Source of the DNA: Corythucha ciliata
Taxonomy: Eukaryota > Arthropoda > Insecta > Hemiptera > Tingidae
NCBI GenBank assembly: GCA_038030265.1
Contig: CM075943.1
Span: 8,432,001-8,496,000 of the forward strand
DNA length: 64,000 bases
Reading direction: 5' to 3'
The notes under the pieces are model-generated. The model was not told the origin of the DNA. It made no database searches and saw only the letters and a list, made by a program, of their open reading frames with translations. Shown here one piece after another: positions 1 to 12,786 of this stretch. Both the position numbers and the translations under genes were made by a program. Each line of letters begins with the position of its first letter. The stretch's first letter is position 1.

Positions 1-2219
1 TTGTTCACACCGATGCTGACATAAGAATGCCCATAAAATAAAAAAATTGTTTTCTCAGGGGTCAGTGACGAAAGCGACATTTTTCGCAACTGGATACACT
101 GGGAAAAGTATGAAAACACTCCCATCCTGAAGTTCGTTCCACAATGGACTTGGAAAATTTACAAAAACGTTTAGTTTCGTCATAGCGGAGAATCTTCGCG
201 ATCCAGGGGCCGATGTCAACATCCCACCACCCACCCACGCAATCCGACGGCAACACAGGACGAGTGCGATCCGAGGCGTACAGTCCCAGTGGAGACCCAC
301 AAGGCCCCCTGAATTTGGCTTTACCTAGCTCTATAAAGTTAAATAGACAGTTTGAGGCGAATTTTTGACCAGCTGAGCTCGTGCTGAATAGCAAATTACT
401 ACACCACATTTGAACCAGAATTGCCGCAACTTTGTCAAATCTGGAACTTTGTCTGGAGTCCAAAATACCTTTTCAATTTATAACCACCGCATTTTCTGTC
501 ATAAGCCCATGATTTTGGGTTAACCTTCTCAATTCGCAGGTAACAATGTTGTCTGCATTGTGAAGGAACTCGGTTTTCTAATTACCTAGGACCATTTTCA
601 ACAAAGAAATGCAGCCAGTACCCAGCAAAATGTCCATTGAGTGGCCGCCGCCATGACCGCATCTTAAAACGAGTGTTTTGCGTTTTTAACGGGGTAAACT
701 TCATTTTTTCCTAAATTGACCCTTCGGTTCTCTTAAATAATTACTCGGACGAAAACAGAACCATTTAGACAGCAAATGCCACTTGAGACCACCGTGTGGT
801 TGTTATTTAGCAAAAACTTTAAATTCTGCCTCAGAACTCTACCGATCATCCAAAAAAAGTAAAAATGTTGACTCTGGGGCTCTTGTTGTCTGTGATGGTC
901 TAGGGGGGGGGGGGAAGCCGTACTGGAGTTTTCGACTTGGGATTAACCTTTTGGATTTTCATGAGACAAAGTTGACCGACTAGAGTCGGTACGCGATCTT
1001 ATAAATTCCTCGGACAATTCCATTTTCAATTGATAAACAGATCCAGTGAGCCCGCCCGCACGCTAGTGGTCCTTGTCCCACCAGGGTCAAATTTTGATGT
1101 TTAAGACGTGAAATCCGTGAATTTGGGTTCTTAGTAAGCCAATGCCGAGAAATTTGTTGTTTAAATTACCAGTAAAAAAAAACCGCAAAATTAGGCTCTA
1201 CAAGTGACAAATCCGCGAAATTAGAACAGCGTAAGAGCCTAAATTTTAAAAATCAAATGTCGTGAAATAAGTTTCTTCAAAACCAGATTTCACGGATTAC
1301 CGATCATACTGGCTTTGGCTCTGTCAAGCCCTGGCTCTTTCAAAAGTGAATTTCACGGAAATTTCACTTTGTAGCAGAAATTAATAAAAGTAAAATTAGG
1401 TACGTTAATTAATTGCGCACCGTGGAATTGACTGGAGGCACGCGTTTCGGTCTTGAGAATGGTCAAATGAGTCTTCGAATTAAATTATTTGGTTTGTTTC
1501 CGAGATATTATTATGCTCCGACTTAAGAAAATATGAGCAATTTCTGAATCCAGGACCATAAGCGTCGCGGGACGGTTTGCAACCCTACTATAGAAATGTC
1601 CACGTTGTCGTGGGCAAATGGGCATGAAATGAACGAATTTTCAGGTTTAAATGAGCTTGGAATGTCTGGTTTCAAGGTAGCATAGGCACTGGCACGGCCT
1701 AAGTCTACGATCTGCGGAAGTCTACGATAAAGAAACTGTCCTCTTATTTTTTCCTCACTTGGGTGTAAAAATTAAGAAGTTTCCCGAACTTTTCCCTGAC
1801 CACTTTGAAATTCCCTGACTTTTCTAGGGTATCCCCGGCCTGTGGAAACCCTGATTTTTTAATTGTTTAACCCCGCGAAGTTGGCTTTTAAGGGAATCAA
1901 GAAAAATTGCAAAAATGGGTCCTGTAAGGGCCGATATCGCAAAATTTGAGGTCTAAAAGAGCCATACCCACGAAATTGATTCCTTTAAGTGCCAAATCCA
2001 CGGTAAAGAGGTTTAAAAAGGTTGATTCTGCACATTCTACCTAACCAAGACCCGCGATATATAGGTGACAAAACAACTAGCAGTTTTATGAACGGCGGTA
2101 GCGATGGAAGTCAAACATCTACGTGTAGTGCATGTTCACACAAAGTAGATTCTTGGATCAAAGTCTACCAGGAATTTAATGCTTTCTGTCAACCCCCGGT
2201 GGTATTCGCCTTGATCAAA
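1..2219. other. Intergenic AT-rich DNA, no gene recognised
   Basis: No coding exon could be supported here. The overlapping minus-strand open frames at 55-463 resemble no family I know and show no splice signals that would tie them to other exons. There is a run of G at about 902-914. From about 1085 to 2010 short phrases of the type 'aaattcgtgaaat' recur loosely, which looks like an old, decayed tandem repeat related to the clearer array at 2660-3770. Confidence 0.5.
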
Positions 2220-2336
2220 ATTCAGGCAGCGCTGTAGTTGGCCATATAGGGAAACAGTTGTTGTGGATGATTTCCATTAGAAACTAGTAGAAGACTGCCC
2301 ACATTAGCTAGATCCCAACGACAGCGCTGCCTGAAT
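2220..2336. mobile_element. Short palindromic element (MITE-like), ends ATTCAGGCAGCGCTGT
   Basis: The segment begins with attcaggcagcgctgt and ends with the exact reverse complement of that 16-mer, giving a hairpin-ended unit of about 117 bp with no coding capacity. The flanks show no clear target duplication, so the superfamily cannot be assigned. The perfect terminal repeat suggests a fairly recent miniature inverted-repeat element. Confidence 0.6.
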
Positions 2337-2659
2337 ACTGAAAAAGGCGAATAGTGGTGGTTGTAGGGACTCTGTCGTAACTTCCAGACTTTCCATAACG
2401 CAGCAAAATCAGAGTGCTTGATTTGTAGTGTTAGGGCGGCAAGACGTCCTACTTTCCCTGGACAAGTCCTACTTTTTTGAGTGTCCAAAGAGAGGTCCAA
2501 ATTGTCCTCTTTTTCGGTCTCTACTTGATGTAACGTCTGATCTTTAAAAATCTTTCGCCTATTGAAAAACCAAATTTCGAGCCTTTCGCTCTTTACATAG
2601 TCAGCTTAGCAGGTTTGCTTAATAAACTAACTTCCGCAAAAAAAACGAATAAGAAAAAA

Positions 2660-3770
2660 ACCATTTCGTAAATTTGGCTTTTTCAAATTGCAGTTTTGGT
2701 GGAGATTTTCACTCTCCCACAAACAAACGTTTCAAATTTGGCACCTTAGAAATAAAGTTTCACCAATTTTAGTTTACATCGTACACCAATTTTCTGATTT
2801 TCTCGCTTTCAAATCCCAAATTACGTGGGGTTTGCTCTTTGAACAACCAAGTTTACGCTGGGCTGTCATTCCGCCTTATTCAGCGTTCGGTTTATTTCTT
2901 CGCCCCCCACCCCCCACCACAACACTATCCTAACCGACAGCCCTGGAGGGCAAAACAAAGCTTCAAAAACAAAATTTGTAATACACCATGCAAGTAAACA
3001 TGCTTTGAAAAATGCATCGTGTGCACCGAGCTTTAATCCACAATTTCCCTGTCGATTTTTTATAACTCAAATTTGGCTCAATTGTTGTTATGTAGAACCC
3101 CAAATTGTTTTTACGCGTTTAAAACCCAAATTTCGTGGCTTTAAATCTTACTGAAAATCAGTTTTACAGGAAAATGAATTTGGCTCTTTAAAAATCTAAA
3201 TTCCCGAATTTGGCTTATTCCAAACCTAAATGTCGCCAATTTGGGTCTTATAAATCCCAAATTGTCCTATTTCGCGAATTAGGCTCATTTCAACCACAAT
3301 TTCGCGATGTTGGTTATTTTACGGTCGCACGGTTTTGAGCAATTCGAAAAGCTAAGATCGAAAAAACAAATTTCGTGATTTTGGCAGCTTAAACCCAGAT
3401 TTGACTGAGGGTTTTCGCTCTCTCATAACCAATATCGCTGATTTTGCTTCTTCAGCAAAACCTAATTTCATGAATTTTTCCTGTATCAAACCGTAATTTG
3501 GCGTATTTTTTTAAAACCCAAATTTCGTGTATTTAGCTTTTTTTAAAAAAATCAATTTCCTCGTTCGAAAAACAAATCTAGCAAACTCATGGATTTGACT
3601 CGATCAATCGTAAAATTTTGGCCCATGTTCGCGGTCTTTCACTCTTTCAAACCTAATTCGTGGATTAGGCTCACTAAAAACCCATAATTTCATAGTTTTG
3701 GCTCTTTCCAACCTAATTTTCGTTCTTTCAAAACCTAATTTCCTATCTGAAACGCTAAAGGGGGTCGTTT
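2660..3770. repeat. Diverged minisatellite, unit about 30-40 bp
   Basis: Phrases such as 'cccaaatttcgtgaattt' and 'ttggctctttcaaaccta' recur many times in the same orientation with heavy substitution and variable spacing. The unit is roughly 30-40 bp. No protein frame survives. The array belongs to the same style of repeat as those at 12.96-14.44, 30.84-31.64, 34.25-39.19 and 43.84-44.2 kb, but its consensus differs from theirs. Confidence 0.65.
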
Positions 3771-4163
3771 GGGTGGACCTGCTGTAACATCAAACTGATC
3801 AACAAAATCGAGTTTTTTTTAATTAACGAATTTTGGTTGCAAGTGATTCGGAAAAAGACAGGTGACTAGAGCTTCTCGCAGAGAGAATAGATGATGAGAT
3901 AGATCTTCAGCATCTTCCAGTTTATTGTTCACCGAAGGAACAACTGGAAGAAGAGGAAAAATGGAGTTTCTTGGCGAATGTTTCCAGGACGTGATCATGC
4001 GGGGACGTTTCTGGAATAATCGTCTAGAGACGAGGTCTGGGGGCCTATTGTCTAACTCCGAAGCAATAGCTCTTTCGAAGTCATACGTTTATTTCATTCA
4101 TTTTCTTCAAACAAATTAATGAAATAGACACATGGCTGGCGAAACAAATATTACTTCTTGTTA

Positions 4164-5346
4164 AGCCGGCCACTCACGTGTAGTTTGACTTGTCAGTTCA
4201 AACTGCACAGTTTAAACTGTCAGTTTGGACTGTTCAGTTCAGTCCCCCACACACGTACAGTTCAATTCTTCAGTTAACATAGTGGATTCGAATGAGCAGG
4301 ACCGTATTGCCGTTCTCGGTTTTATTTGTGCAGTTATTCATCAGGAAAGTAACCAACCTAAACTACGCAGGCAGTGGTGCAAGGAATGGTTGAAACGGCG
4401 GAAACTATCTTCGGACAGTAGCTTGTTAAAAGAACTGTTTGAAGAAAAAGTCAGAAAAACCGAGTCAAGAAGGACCCGGCTCACTAGGAATGATGAGAAC
4501 CGTGAGGGCCAAACGGGGATTGGTGATGTTTTGGCTAGTCAACACGGCCGAGTTCGATACTGAACGACAAGGATATGAGACCATAGAGCCAGTTCTATAA
4601 CTTTAACAACATGTTTTCATTAACGAACTCGACAAAATTGAATGAAATCAGGTGCTTGACTGTTGGTATCAACTGTTTCTAATTTTATAAACCAGGCTCA
4701 TGTAGCTGAAGGTCTGAGGTCGAAACAGCGGCTAGACCGCACCCTCGGTGCAATTTTTCACCTTATATGTTATCACGATGGATTAGAAAGAGCAGGACGA
4801 TGTTGCCGTTCTCGGTTTACTTTTTGTTGTTCTTAAACAAAACAACAAAAAACCAATCGTGAGTTATTAGATGAGGACATCGAGAATCGTTAGTATTCAA
4901 GGATGTCCATTAGACCTCAGATGACCCTAATAGGTCTAATCTAATGGACATGTTTGAATTATAAAAAATCTTCGAGTACTAAAAAACGACAACAGTGGTG
5001 CAAGGGCGTAATCAAGCTTCGGTTATCGACTTGCTAAAAGAACTCTGTGAAGAACCAATGGGCCCCATCCCATCGTATGTGAGCGGGAATCGTGGGATTT
5101 CAACGTTAAGCGTCTTGAGCTTATCCGTCCGTCTTCAAGAATAATGCATTTCGCTTCCTCCACTTCTTTTTCTACCTTTAGGTCAAAAACAGACACGTGG
5201 TATTGGCAATTGAGCTGAGAACTGTACAGTTTAACTGTGCAGTTCACCTTAACTGAGACGAAATGCCCACTCACGTGCAGTTTAGACTGTCAGTTTGAAC
5301 TGTTCAGTTCAAACTGTCAGTTAAAACTGCACGTGAGTGGCGGGCT
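4164..5346. mobile_element. PIF/Harbinger-type DNA transposon, non-autonomous, 1183 bp
   Basis: The ends are inverted repeats (agccggccactcacgtg at the left; cacgtgagtggcgggct at the right), followed inward by several alternating copies of a cagttyaaactg motif. TTA flanks both sides (4161-4163 and 5347-5349), the three-base target duplication typical of PIF/Harbinger. The intact MITE at 12648-12786 has a single TTA at the homologous place, so the boundaries are firm. Only a fragment of a transposase-like frame is inside and no DDE domain is visible, so the copy cannot move by itself. Confidence 0.85.
4225..4563 (+). pseudogene. Fragment resembling the N-terminus of a Harbinger transposase
   Basis: This is a 112-residue open frame inside the Harbinger-type element. 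Residues about 49-73 have the pattern RRQWCKEWLKRR followed by LLKELFEE. That recalls the amino-terminal region of HARBI1-like nucleases (basic RRxW, then WLxRR, then an LLxEL helix), as I remember that family. The frame then turns basic and stops at 4563, with none of the acidic catalytic residues. A second, worse-preserved copy of the same stretch lies at about 4781-5056. The transposon context supports the call better than the sequence match does. Confidence 0.4.
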
Positions 5347-5363
5347 TTAGAGAATAGGCCCCC

Positions 5364-6530
5364 AGGGCTCTCGTAAGTTTCCATTCTCCTCATATCGAAG
5401 GAACTAAGAACCACCACATAACGACAGAAAAGATGAAATCTGGAAATTTCATCCCAAAAAAAAATTTTTTTTTTTGTACTGCCACTGGTTTCGTTAGATT
5501 TTTCTTGGGCTCCAAGAGTGAGTGACCTATCGAAGCCTTCAGGGGGGTCGAAACTCTTCCTTCGCACTCATCAGAACAACAAACTGGCAACTACTTTCTT
5601 GTTCAAGAGCGGACATCTAGTACAGGACGTTGATTCTAAGTGGCAGCAACCGGCGATTTAACGTTTTCAAGGCGGTCAGCATTAAAAGCGAGAGAGAGTA
5701 GGGAAGGAATACGCACTTTAATTCACCCAATGTCATTCTACCGGTTATTTAAAGCTTAAAGACATTGGGAAGCGATTGACAAGAGTCGTTAGAAATGCAT
5801 TCTCGCCCGTTTCCCCCTTATCCATACAGTGATGCACAAATAGTTTTTTTTTTTTACTTGAAATTCAGTGACCTTCGCGAATTCAAGGTTTTTACTTATT
5901 TCTTTCACCTCCCTCGATAGGCAGAGGGGTCATTCTGACAGCAAAAGATTAACATCGGAACGCGTTATTCGAAGCTTCCGGTGAATTTTGTCGGGAAACG
6001 CTTAATGTCGTAAAGAATTGTTGACAGTACACGACAAAATCCAGGAACAAGACACTCGCAAGGGTCACGTCTTCAGGCAATCTTATCCAGAATCGCTTGA
6101 TCTCGTGAGCGCCTTTGGCGTGATATTTGACGTACCTTCCACGGGGGTACTATTTTACCATTCGGTCAGACCTCGATGTTTTTTAAAGGTCAAAATTCTT
6201 TTTTAAAAACAACGTCAAAGTTGATTAATAATTTATTTCTAGGGTTTTGGCTTTTTTCTACTTCTACTTCTTCGAAAAAAGCCGAAACCCTAAAAAAAAA
6301 TATTAACCAAGTTGTACGGCTTAAAAACTAATAATAATAATAATAATAACGTCTAAGTTACCTACATGAATGTCAGTAGGCACTTGACCCTCCCTCGTTA
6401 ATTTATTCAGCAAATTGTTTGATTGTCTACATCATTAGGAACGCGGCCTATAATTGCAATTCACGTACGGTTTAGCACTGATTGGTTCAATTAAATGTGA
6501 CTACGACAAATTTTACAGTAAAAAACTTAC
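5364..6530. other. Intergenic DNA with a small hairpin and (AAT)n
   Basis: No exon was recognised. At 6241-6291 an 18-bp arm agggttttggcttttttc is repeated inverted around a short pyrimidine-rich loop. A run of aat triplets lies at about 6332-6350. T-runs occur at 5469-5476 and 5846-5855. Confidence 0.5.
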
Positions 6531-6647
6531 ATTTTTCTGGTTGTCACCCCGGCGGATCTGAGCGATGATCCAGGGCACCATGGGATTCGACAGTCTTTTG
6601 TCGACGGTCGCGTTTCCTACGTATTCTAAGTGGTACGAGTAGGACAT
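6531..6647 (-). CDS. Possible first coding exon of an unidentified gene
   Basis: On the minus strand an ATG at 6647 with purine at -3 (aaaATG) opens 39 codons, beginning MSYSYHLEYVGNATVDKR. The frame ends exactly at a strong donor (GTAAGT, first base 6530). It starts about 500 bp from the KRR1 start codon on the other strand, so the two could share a promoter. I do not recognise the protein and found no convincing continuation exon toward lower coordinates. The only support is the start context, the codon-exact donor and the head-to-head position. Confidence 0.28.
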
Positions 6648-7096
6648 TTTGGCTTAACAACTTCTATCACAGTTTGTTCTTCGTAATATTAAAACGATTT
6701 TTTTTTTAGGTCATTCTTTGCTAATGCCGAAGAATGGCAAGAGAATCGACCGTTACACGCGAAAAATGAATACAAATCCGAAGGAGATGTCAACTCCACT
6801 GACACGAGACATTCAACTGCCGATTATCAACTGACCCGGGAAAGCGCGAACAGTTTACTAGGAAGGGGGTTTCTTCGAGAGAGTCCCTGAAAAAGAAGTT
6901 GAACGAAACGAAAACAAAGAGGAAGCCAAGAGCGAAACATAAAAACATTCCTCCAGGTCCACGAGCCCCACCAGTCCCACCAGCCCACCACGCGTATGTA
7001 AGACAACTAACGGGTAACGGCTCCTCTGTACGTGGAGGTTGCATTAAGGCTATCCTGAAGGTTAGCCTACTCCAGTAAACAGCGTGGAGTGATTAG

Positions 7097-8283
<1,187 letters not shown>

Positions 8284-8765
8284 TGTTAGAGGTATGTCGT
8301 CAATATTTATGTAAATAAATTTTTATGTGAATCATAAGGCAATGTTAAGACAAATCCGAGCGTTCGAACCACAGATGCCTTGCTTTTTGTGATTTAGGAC
8401 TCTAGGAGGGACACTTGACTTGGGTAGCTGACGAAGCTCAGAATTATCTCCCTTTACTCAGGGCTGCTCACCCCCTCTTTCCAAAGCTGAATGGCGCATC
8501 CCCACCACCCTCGAGAAACTGCACGGACAATAGAATTTGCCGCAAATCGTAGTACAAATCCGCGGAGTCAACCCAACAAAATTGGTCATTTGAATAACAT
8601 GGGTCAAACTCAAAAGCGCGATTTTATCCTTGATGCTCCGAAATTCGTTTGGGGGCGGGGCAACCCGTTGAATTTTGTTTAGTGACGTTGAGGAGGAAAC
8701 AGGCTCAATTCCAAATACTCTCAGAAAATGACCCTGAAAATCACTCAGTTAAGGGGGGGGGGGTT
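8284..8765. other. KRR1 3' flank
   Basis: Contains the KRR1 3' untranslated region with AATAAA at 8314-8319, then non-coding sequence ending in a G run at about 8751-8763. No other gene is seen. Confidence 0.5.
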
Positions 8766-9136
8766 CAGGCGGGTTTTCGCGACCTCTTCCCAGTCAGCCC
8801 TCGCCTAAACTTCGCACATAAATTTTGGGTTCATTTCTGCATCAATATTCGGTTTCAAAGTCCAAGTTTAACCTTCAGGAAGTTCTACAGTGACGTTAGA
8901 TCTTGCTTTTCCAAATTTCATTCCTGAAATTAACTTAAAACACATTCGAATTCTAAAGTTCTCTGGGATTATTTTAGGGATAAAATTTGAAAAAGCAAGA
9001 TCTAACGTCCATGTACAACTTCCTGAAAATTAAAATTAGACTTTGAAATCGAATATTGGTGCAGAAATGGAGCCAAAATTTATGTGCGAAGTTGTGGCGA
9101 GGGGCTGACTGGGAAGGGGTCGAGGAAACCCGCCTT
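8766..9136. mobile_element. 370-bp imperfect palindrome
   Basis: The left half from caggcgggtttt is mirrored by the right half ending aaacccgcctt. Internal landmarks also appear in both halves, for example acttcgcacataaatttt and gacgttagatcttgctttt. The centre is near 8950. Arms are roughly 85-90 percent complementary by eye. A strongly diverged relative of one arm lies at about 49940-50130. It is probably a foldback element; no target duplication is evident. Confidence 0.65.
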
Positions 9137-10778
9137 AAGGGCGATTTTAAAGGAAATTACCAACATTTAAAAATGGACAAAACCACATTCACCACATACC
9201 GAGTATCGAGGGGTTTCTCGACAAGGGAGGAAATCTGAAAATTTTGTATGTATTTTCAGTCAGAAGAGACATTGAAGAGATTCTACAGTGATATATCGCC
9301 GTTTCGGGTCACTCTCCCCCCCCCCCCTTTAACGGGAGCTGAACGAATTCTCCCGCACTTGGTGACCACGCGATCCATCCACGAGGATCACTCACTACTG
9401 GGCATTTTAAGGGGCGCTGACAGTACCCATTAGAGCCCATCTGGAGTGTTGAAAATCGGCTGAATCCAACGACCATGCCAAACATTCATTTTTGAACACT
9501 TCGCAAGGGGCATTGGCGGCCACACTGTTACGTCAAATAATTATCTTCGACAAAATTACCAAAAATGTAAAAAAAGGGGACCAGCTACCAATGGGGTTTG
9601 GAATGTTATTTTGTGAAAGTGACAGCAACTCCTGTGGCAAGGGTAAGGGGGGGGGGGTTCCTTGGGTTTGCGCCTGTTCCATGCATTGAAATTGAAAATG
9701 AAAGAAAAATATCGCCCTTTTTTTTGTTGTTGTCGTCTTGTTTAAACAATAAAAAAAACTGAGCCAAATAGCCGTAAGGACCTGGGACTGCTGATGGTGA
9801 GTCGGAATTTTCGAACGTTTCCTCAATAGTCTGACGATATGGAGGAAATGGGATGGACTTGAGCGCTGGCTCTTTTGAAACTCTTAACAAATAACCCAAC
9901 CACAAAATACTAACAAAATTTTAAAGAGGCAGGCGAGGAGAGGGAGGACATATTATGAAAATGAAAACTTGTAGCCCTGGGGGGGGGGGCTATCTTTCAT
10001 ATGCCCCCTCGCCTGTGACACACACCCCTGCTGGTGTGTCAATCTCATGAAAGAGCCAATTCTGTGGAATTGTTTTTCTCCAAGGCCCCAAAGCCGGGGT
10101 AAGCCAAAACCACGACTGTTTGGCTCAGTCAGTGCCGTTTGCGAAGGATAATCTTACCCAATTCTGGTGAGCTGTATTCGCCTATGTATTTAAGAGTTTT
10201 TTTCCCGATGGTAAATTGTTAAATTCATTTGGTGCCGTGGAAGGGGTTGATGCAATAAACTGCAACGAATCGCTTACTCTGAACAATTTTTGTCCGCTTC
10301 AGATAAATCAATGGCCTCTGACCGTTGATCTGTGCCCCATGAGCTGCCTAGTAGTGACACAAACTTTTCGAGTGGTGGGAGTCTGTCACCGTTTCTCCTA
10401 TTTTATGCGGGGAGTCGGTCGTCAAGAATTACAGTCAGAGACGAGAATTTAAGTACATAATTTGTTTGGCTTTTACTTTCACTTTTGGCTAATTTTCAAG
10501 AAGACAAGCTCCTGCGCTCGCCCATTGAAGTTGTACAAAAACCTGCGCTAGTCAAGCGTAGCCTACCCATTATCTTTCGTGATTAGGAGTGGAAATAAGT
10601 CGAAGCTATTTAATTTTGAAATGAGTCCAACCGTTTCAATTTTAAAAATTCTCCGTGATTCGGAGGTGGAACCGAATTGAAAAGCGGGAGGCCCAGTGCG
10701 TTTGTGAGAGCGTGACGAGTTTGGCGGACCATTTATCGTCGAAGGCGGCGAGGAAGAACAACAGCAAAAGGGGAAAAA
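9137..10778. other. Intergenic DNA between KRR1 and TLCD5
   Basis: No exon was recognised. Long homopolymer runs of C (about 9316-9328) or G (about 9648-9657 and 9979-9988) punctuate otherwise unremarkable AT-rich sequence. The last ~150 bases before 10779 are GC-richer and purine-rich, and probably contain the promoter and 5' untranslated region of the TLCD5 gene. Confidence 0.45.
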
Positions 10779-11766
10779 ATGGGAGCGGCAGCGTCAATTT
10801 GTTATATAGTGACGACGACGTCGCTTTTTACGTTTCTCTGGTACGGTTTGTATAAAATTCTGTGCCGAAGTCTCGATGTTAGCGCGGAGAGTGTGACGAG
10901 AATCATCGCCGCCCTGCACGCTTTAGTGTGTATCGTACTGTCGTTCGTATGTCTGAAAGAGGGGGCGAATCCACTGAACAGTCCAGGTGAAAACTTTCGA
11001 CTATTCACAAGAAAAAAACACGCACAAAATTATCAAATTTCTTGTCTACTTTAGTCTTGTTTGTTCTCATCCTGAAAGCCTCAGACTCATTGTTGTCTCA
11101 TTTCAGGGGAGCCCAACAGTCCCTTGCAACTTATGACTATGCACATAAGTGTTGGATACTTCATGTACGATTTTATCTGGTGTTTGAGATACCAGCCAGA
11201 GACTAAACTAATTCTTTTCCATCACTTCGCTAGTATATTCGCTATGTGTTACATAATAGTTTTAGGGGAATCAGGTGGCCTACCCCCATGTCTTTCAGTC
11301 ATGAATGACGACGACCTAATATTTTTTAATTTGCAGGCGCGGAAGCTCTCGGCGGATTAGGGAGTATGGAAGTCACTAATCCTCTACTACAGACTCGATG
11401 GTTCTTGAGAGAGTACAACATGAAAAATACTGCGATATTTTGGATCGTCGAGTATTTATTTTTTGGTAATCCCACCATAAATTGACGTCACTGCCACTTA
11501 CAATTCAACCGCCCACCGTTTTTATTCCCCCCTCTTTTTTTGCAGCCACCTTCCTGTCAGTTCGGCTGGGCTATGGTTCCCTGCTCCTTTACGCTGTACT
11601 TATGAGCGAAAAGACAAATTTCATAGTGAAGATGATCACGGTGTCTCTCTACGTTATATCGTTAGTTTTTATTTATCAAATCGTCGCCATCGTTCTCCGG
11701 CGAATCCAACGAAACGTTGCAACTCGCCGACAGATGAACGTCCAAAGAGCTGGCTTCTCCGACTAA
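10779..11766 (+). CDS. TLCD5: TLC-domain membrane protein, TLCD5/TMEM136 family
   Basis: Four exons (10779-10986, 11107-11274, 11337-11465, 11546-11766) join cleanly to 241 residues, against about 245 for the vertebrate protein. An N-terminal membrane segment is followed by the SPGEPNSPLQ turn at about 68-77, the segment ISVGYFMYDFIWC, then HHFASIF and LGESGAEALGGLGSMEVTNP. The run TNPLLQTRWFLREY at about 140-153 is the hallmark of this subfamily. Further hydrophobic helices (about 165-180 and 191-215) and a basic tail follow. TLC-domain proteins are multi-pass proteins linked to membrane lipid handling; the exact activity of TLCD5 is not settled. A polyadenylation signal is at 12006-12011. 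Confidence 0.93.
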
Positions 11767-12647
11767 CTTTATATTCACGGCGATCCCATTTCTCAAGCAA
11801 TCTCTCAAAAATCTGGTCTATTTTTCTTAGTCGTTAAAAACAAATTAGTGCTTACTGTAGGAGCGTTACGCACAAAGTTGGCCGATTCAACCAAGTTTCG
11901 ACCCATGTTTAAAGGAAAATCACGCCCCTGAAGTTGTTAGTTTATCACGATTTTAGTTACCACATCACAGCAACTTACGCTTCTGCACCAAAAAAATATG
12001 TTTTGAATAAACAAAAGCCGTTCTTGTTTAAATCACGGACTTATTAGCTTCCTACCCCCTATTCTGTAACCCTTGCTTGCGTTAGCAATATTTCTCTGGT
12101 TACTTTAAATTATTTATCTTTGAATTTTGTTAACACATGCGTTGAGAGTTTCAGAATAAGTGGAATGGGAAAGATTTTTTTTTTTAATTATTTATTTATT
12201 TTACTTCAAGTTCTACGGTCATTAGCTCTCCCAGGGCCTATTCAGTGTTGTCGGGGAAAAATGCCGGATTTGGCGGGATAGCGTGAATAGGCTCATTTTA
12301 AAGGGATATGGTGCTGGGACCCTATGTGATGGAGTTTTCGGCCAGCCTGTTGTAATCAACACAGTTATGTACTTGAATGAGTTTATATTACCATCGTTGC
12401 ACGAAAACAACCTGTTAAATCTTCTATTATTGTTATCAATTAATTGGTGCTATTACAAAACAAAAAAACATCATTTGAGCTTCCAAAACCTTTTGTCTAA
12501 GAAGATCTCCAAAGCGTGTTCCCTGGGCACTTTCACACTAAATTCTGGCGAAAAATGTTCTGTAAGTTTCAACGTTTTTCATTGATTTATATGGCCAATC
12601 CCAAGGCTTTGGAACAGATCAGTCAGATTTTGATTTAGTGGCGAACA
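11767..12647. other. TLCD5 3' flank and intergenic DNA
   Basis: Holds the TLCD5 3' untranslated region (AATAAA at 12006-12011). A short hairpin at about 12234-12293 has ends (gggcctattca and tgaataggct) that resemble the GGGGCCTATT MITE group. No gene is recognised. Confidence 0.5.
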
Positions 12648-12786
12648 GGGGGCCTATTCTCTAACAATAAGCAATATTTTTTTCGCCAGCCATGTGTCTA
12701 TTTCATTCATTTGTTTGAAGAATATTAATGAAATAAACATATGACTGCGAAAAAGCTATTGCTTCGGAGTTAGAGAATAGGCCCCC
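12648..12786. mobile_element. Intact 139-bp MITE with GGGGGCCTATTCTCTAAC ends
   Basis: The unit starts gggggcctattctctaac and ends with the exact reverse complement, gttagagaataggccccc. Inside are further complementary pieces such as tatttcatt and aatgaaata. It is the uninterrupted version of the element at 4039-5363 (opposite orientation) and provides the empty target site for the Harbinger insertion there. Confidence 0.85.

Larger units (their letters stand above)
4039..5363. mobile_element. 139-bp GGGGGCCTATT MITE, interrupted by a Harbinger element
   Basis: The left part (4039-4163) starts gggggcctatt and the right part (5350-5363) ends aataggccccc. Joined, they make 125 + 14 = 139 bp, exactly the length of the uninterrupted copy at 12648-12786, which they match in reverse-complement orientation. 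The interruption is the Harbinger-type element at 4164-5346 with a duplicated TTA. This copy is therefore the older element and the Harbinger insertion the younger. Confidence 0.85.

Noticed and set aside
62..463. 133-residue minus-strand frame at the window start
   Set aside because: No family resemblance, overlapped by another frame, no splice or start-context support, and its length is not exceptional for chance in 64 kb.
10655..10855. Frame overlapping the start of TLCD5
   Set aside because: It runs out of frame through TLCD5 exon 1 and has no homologue; at most a small upstream frame.
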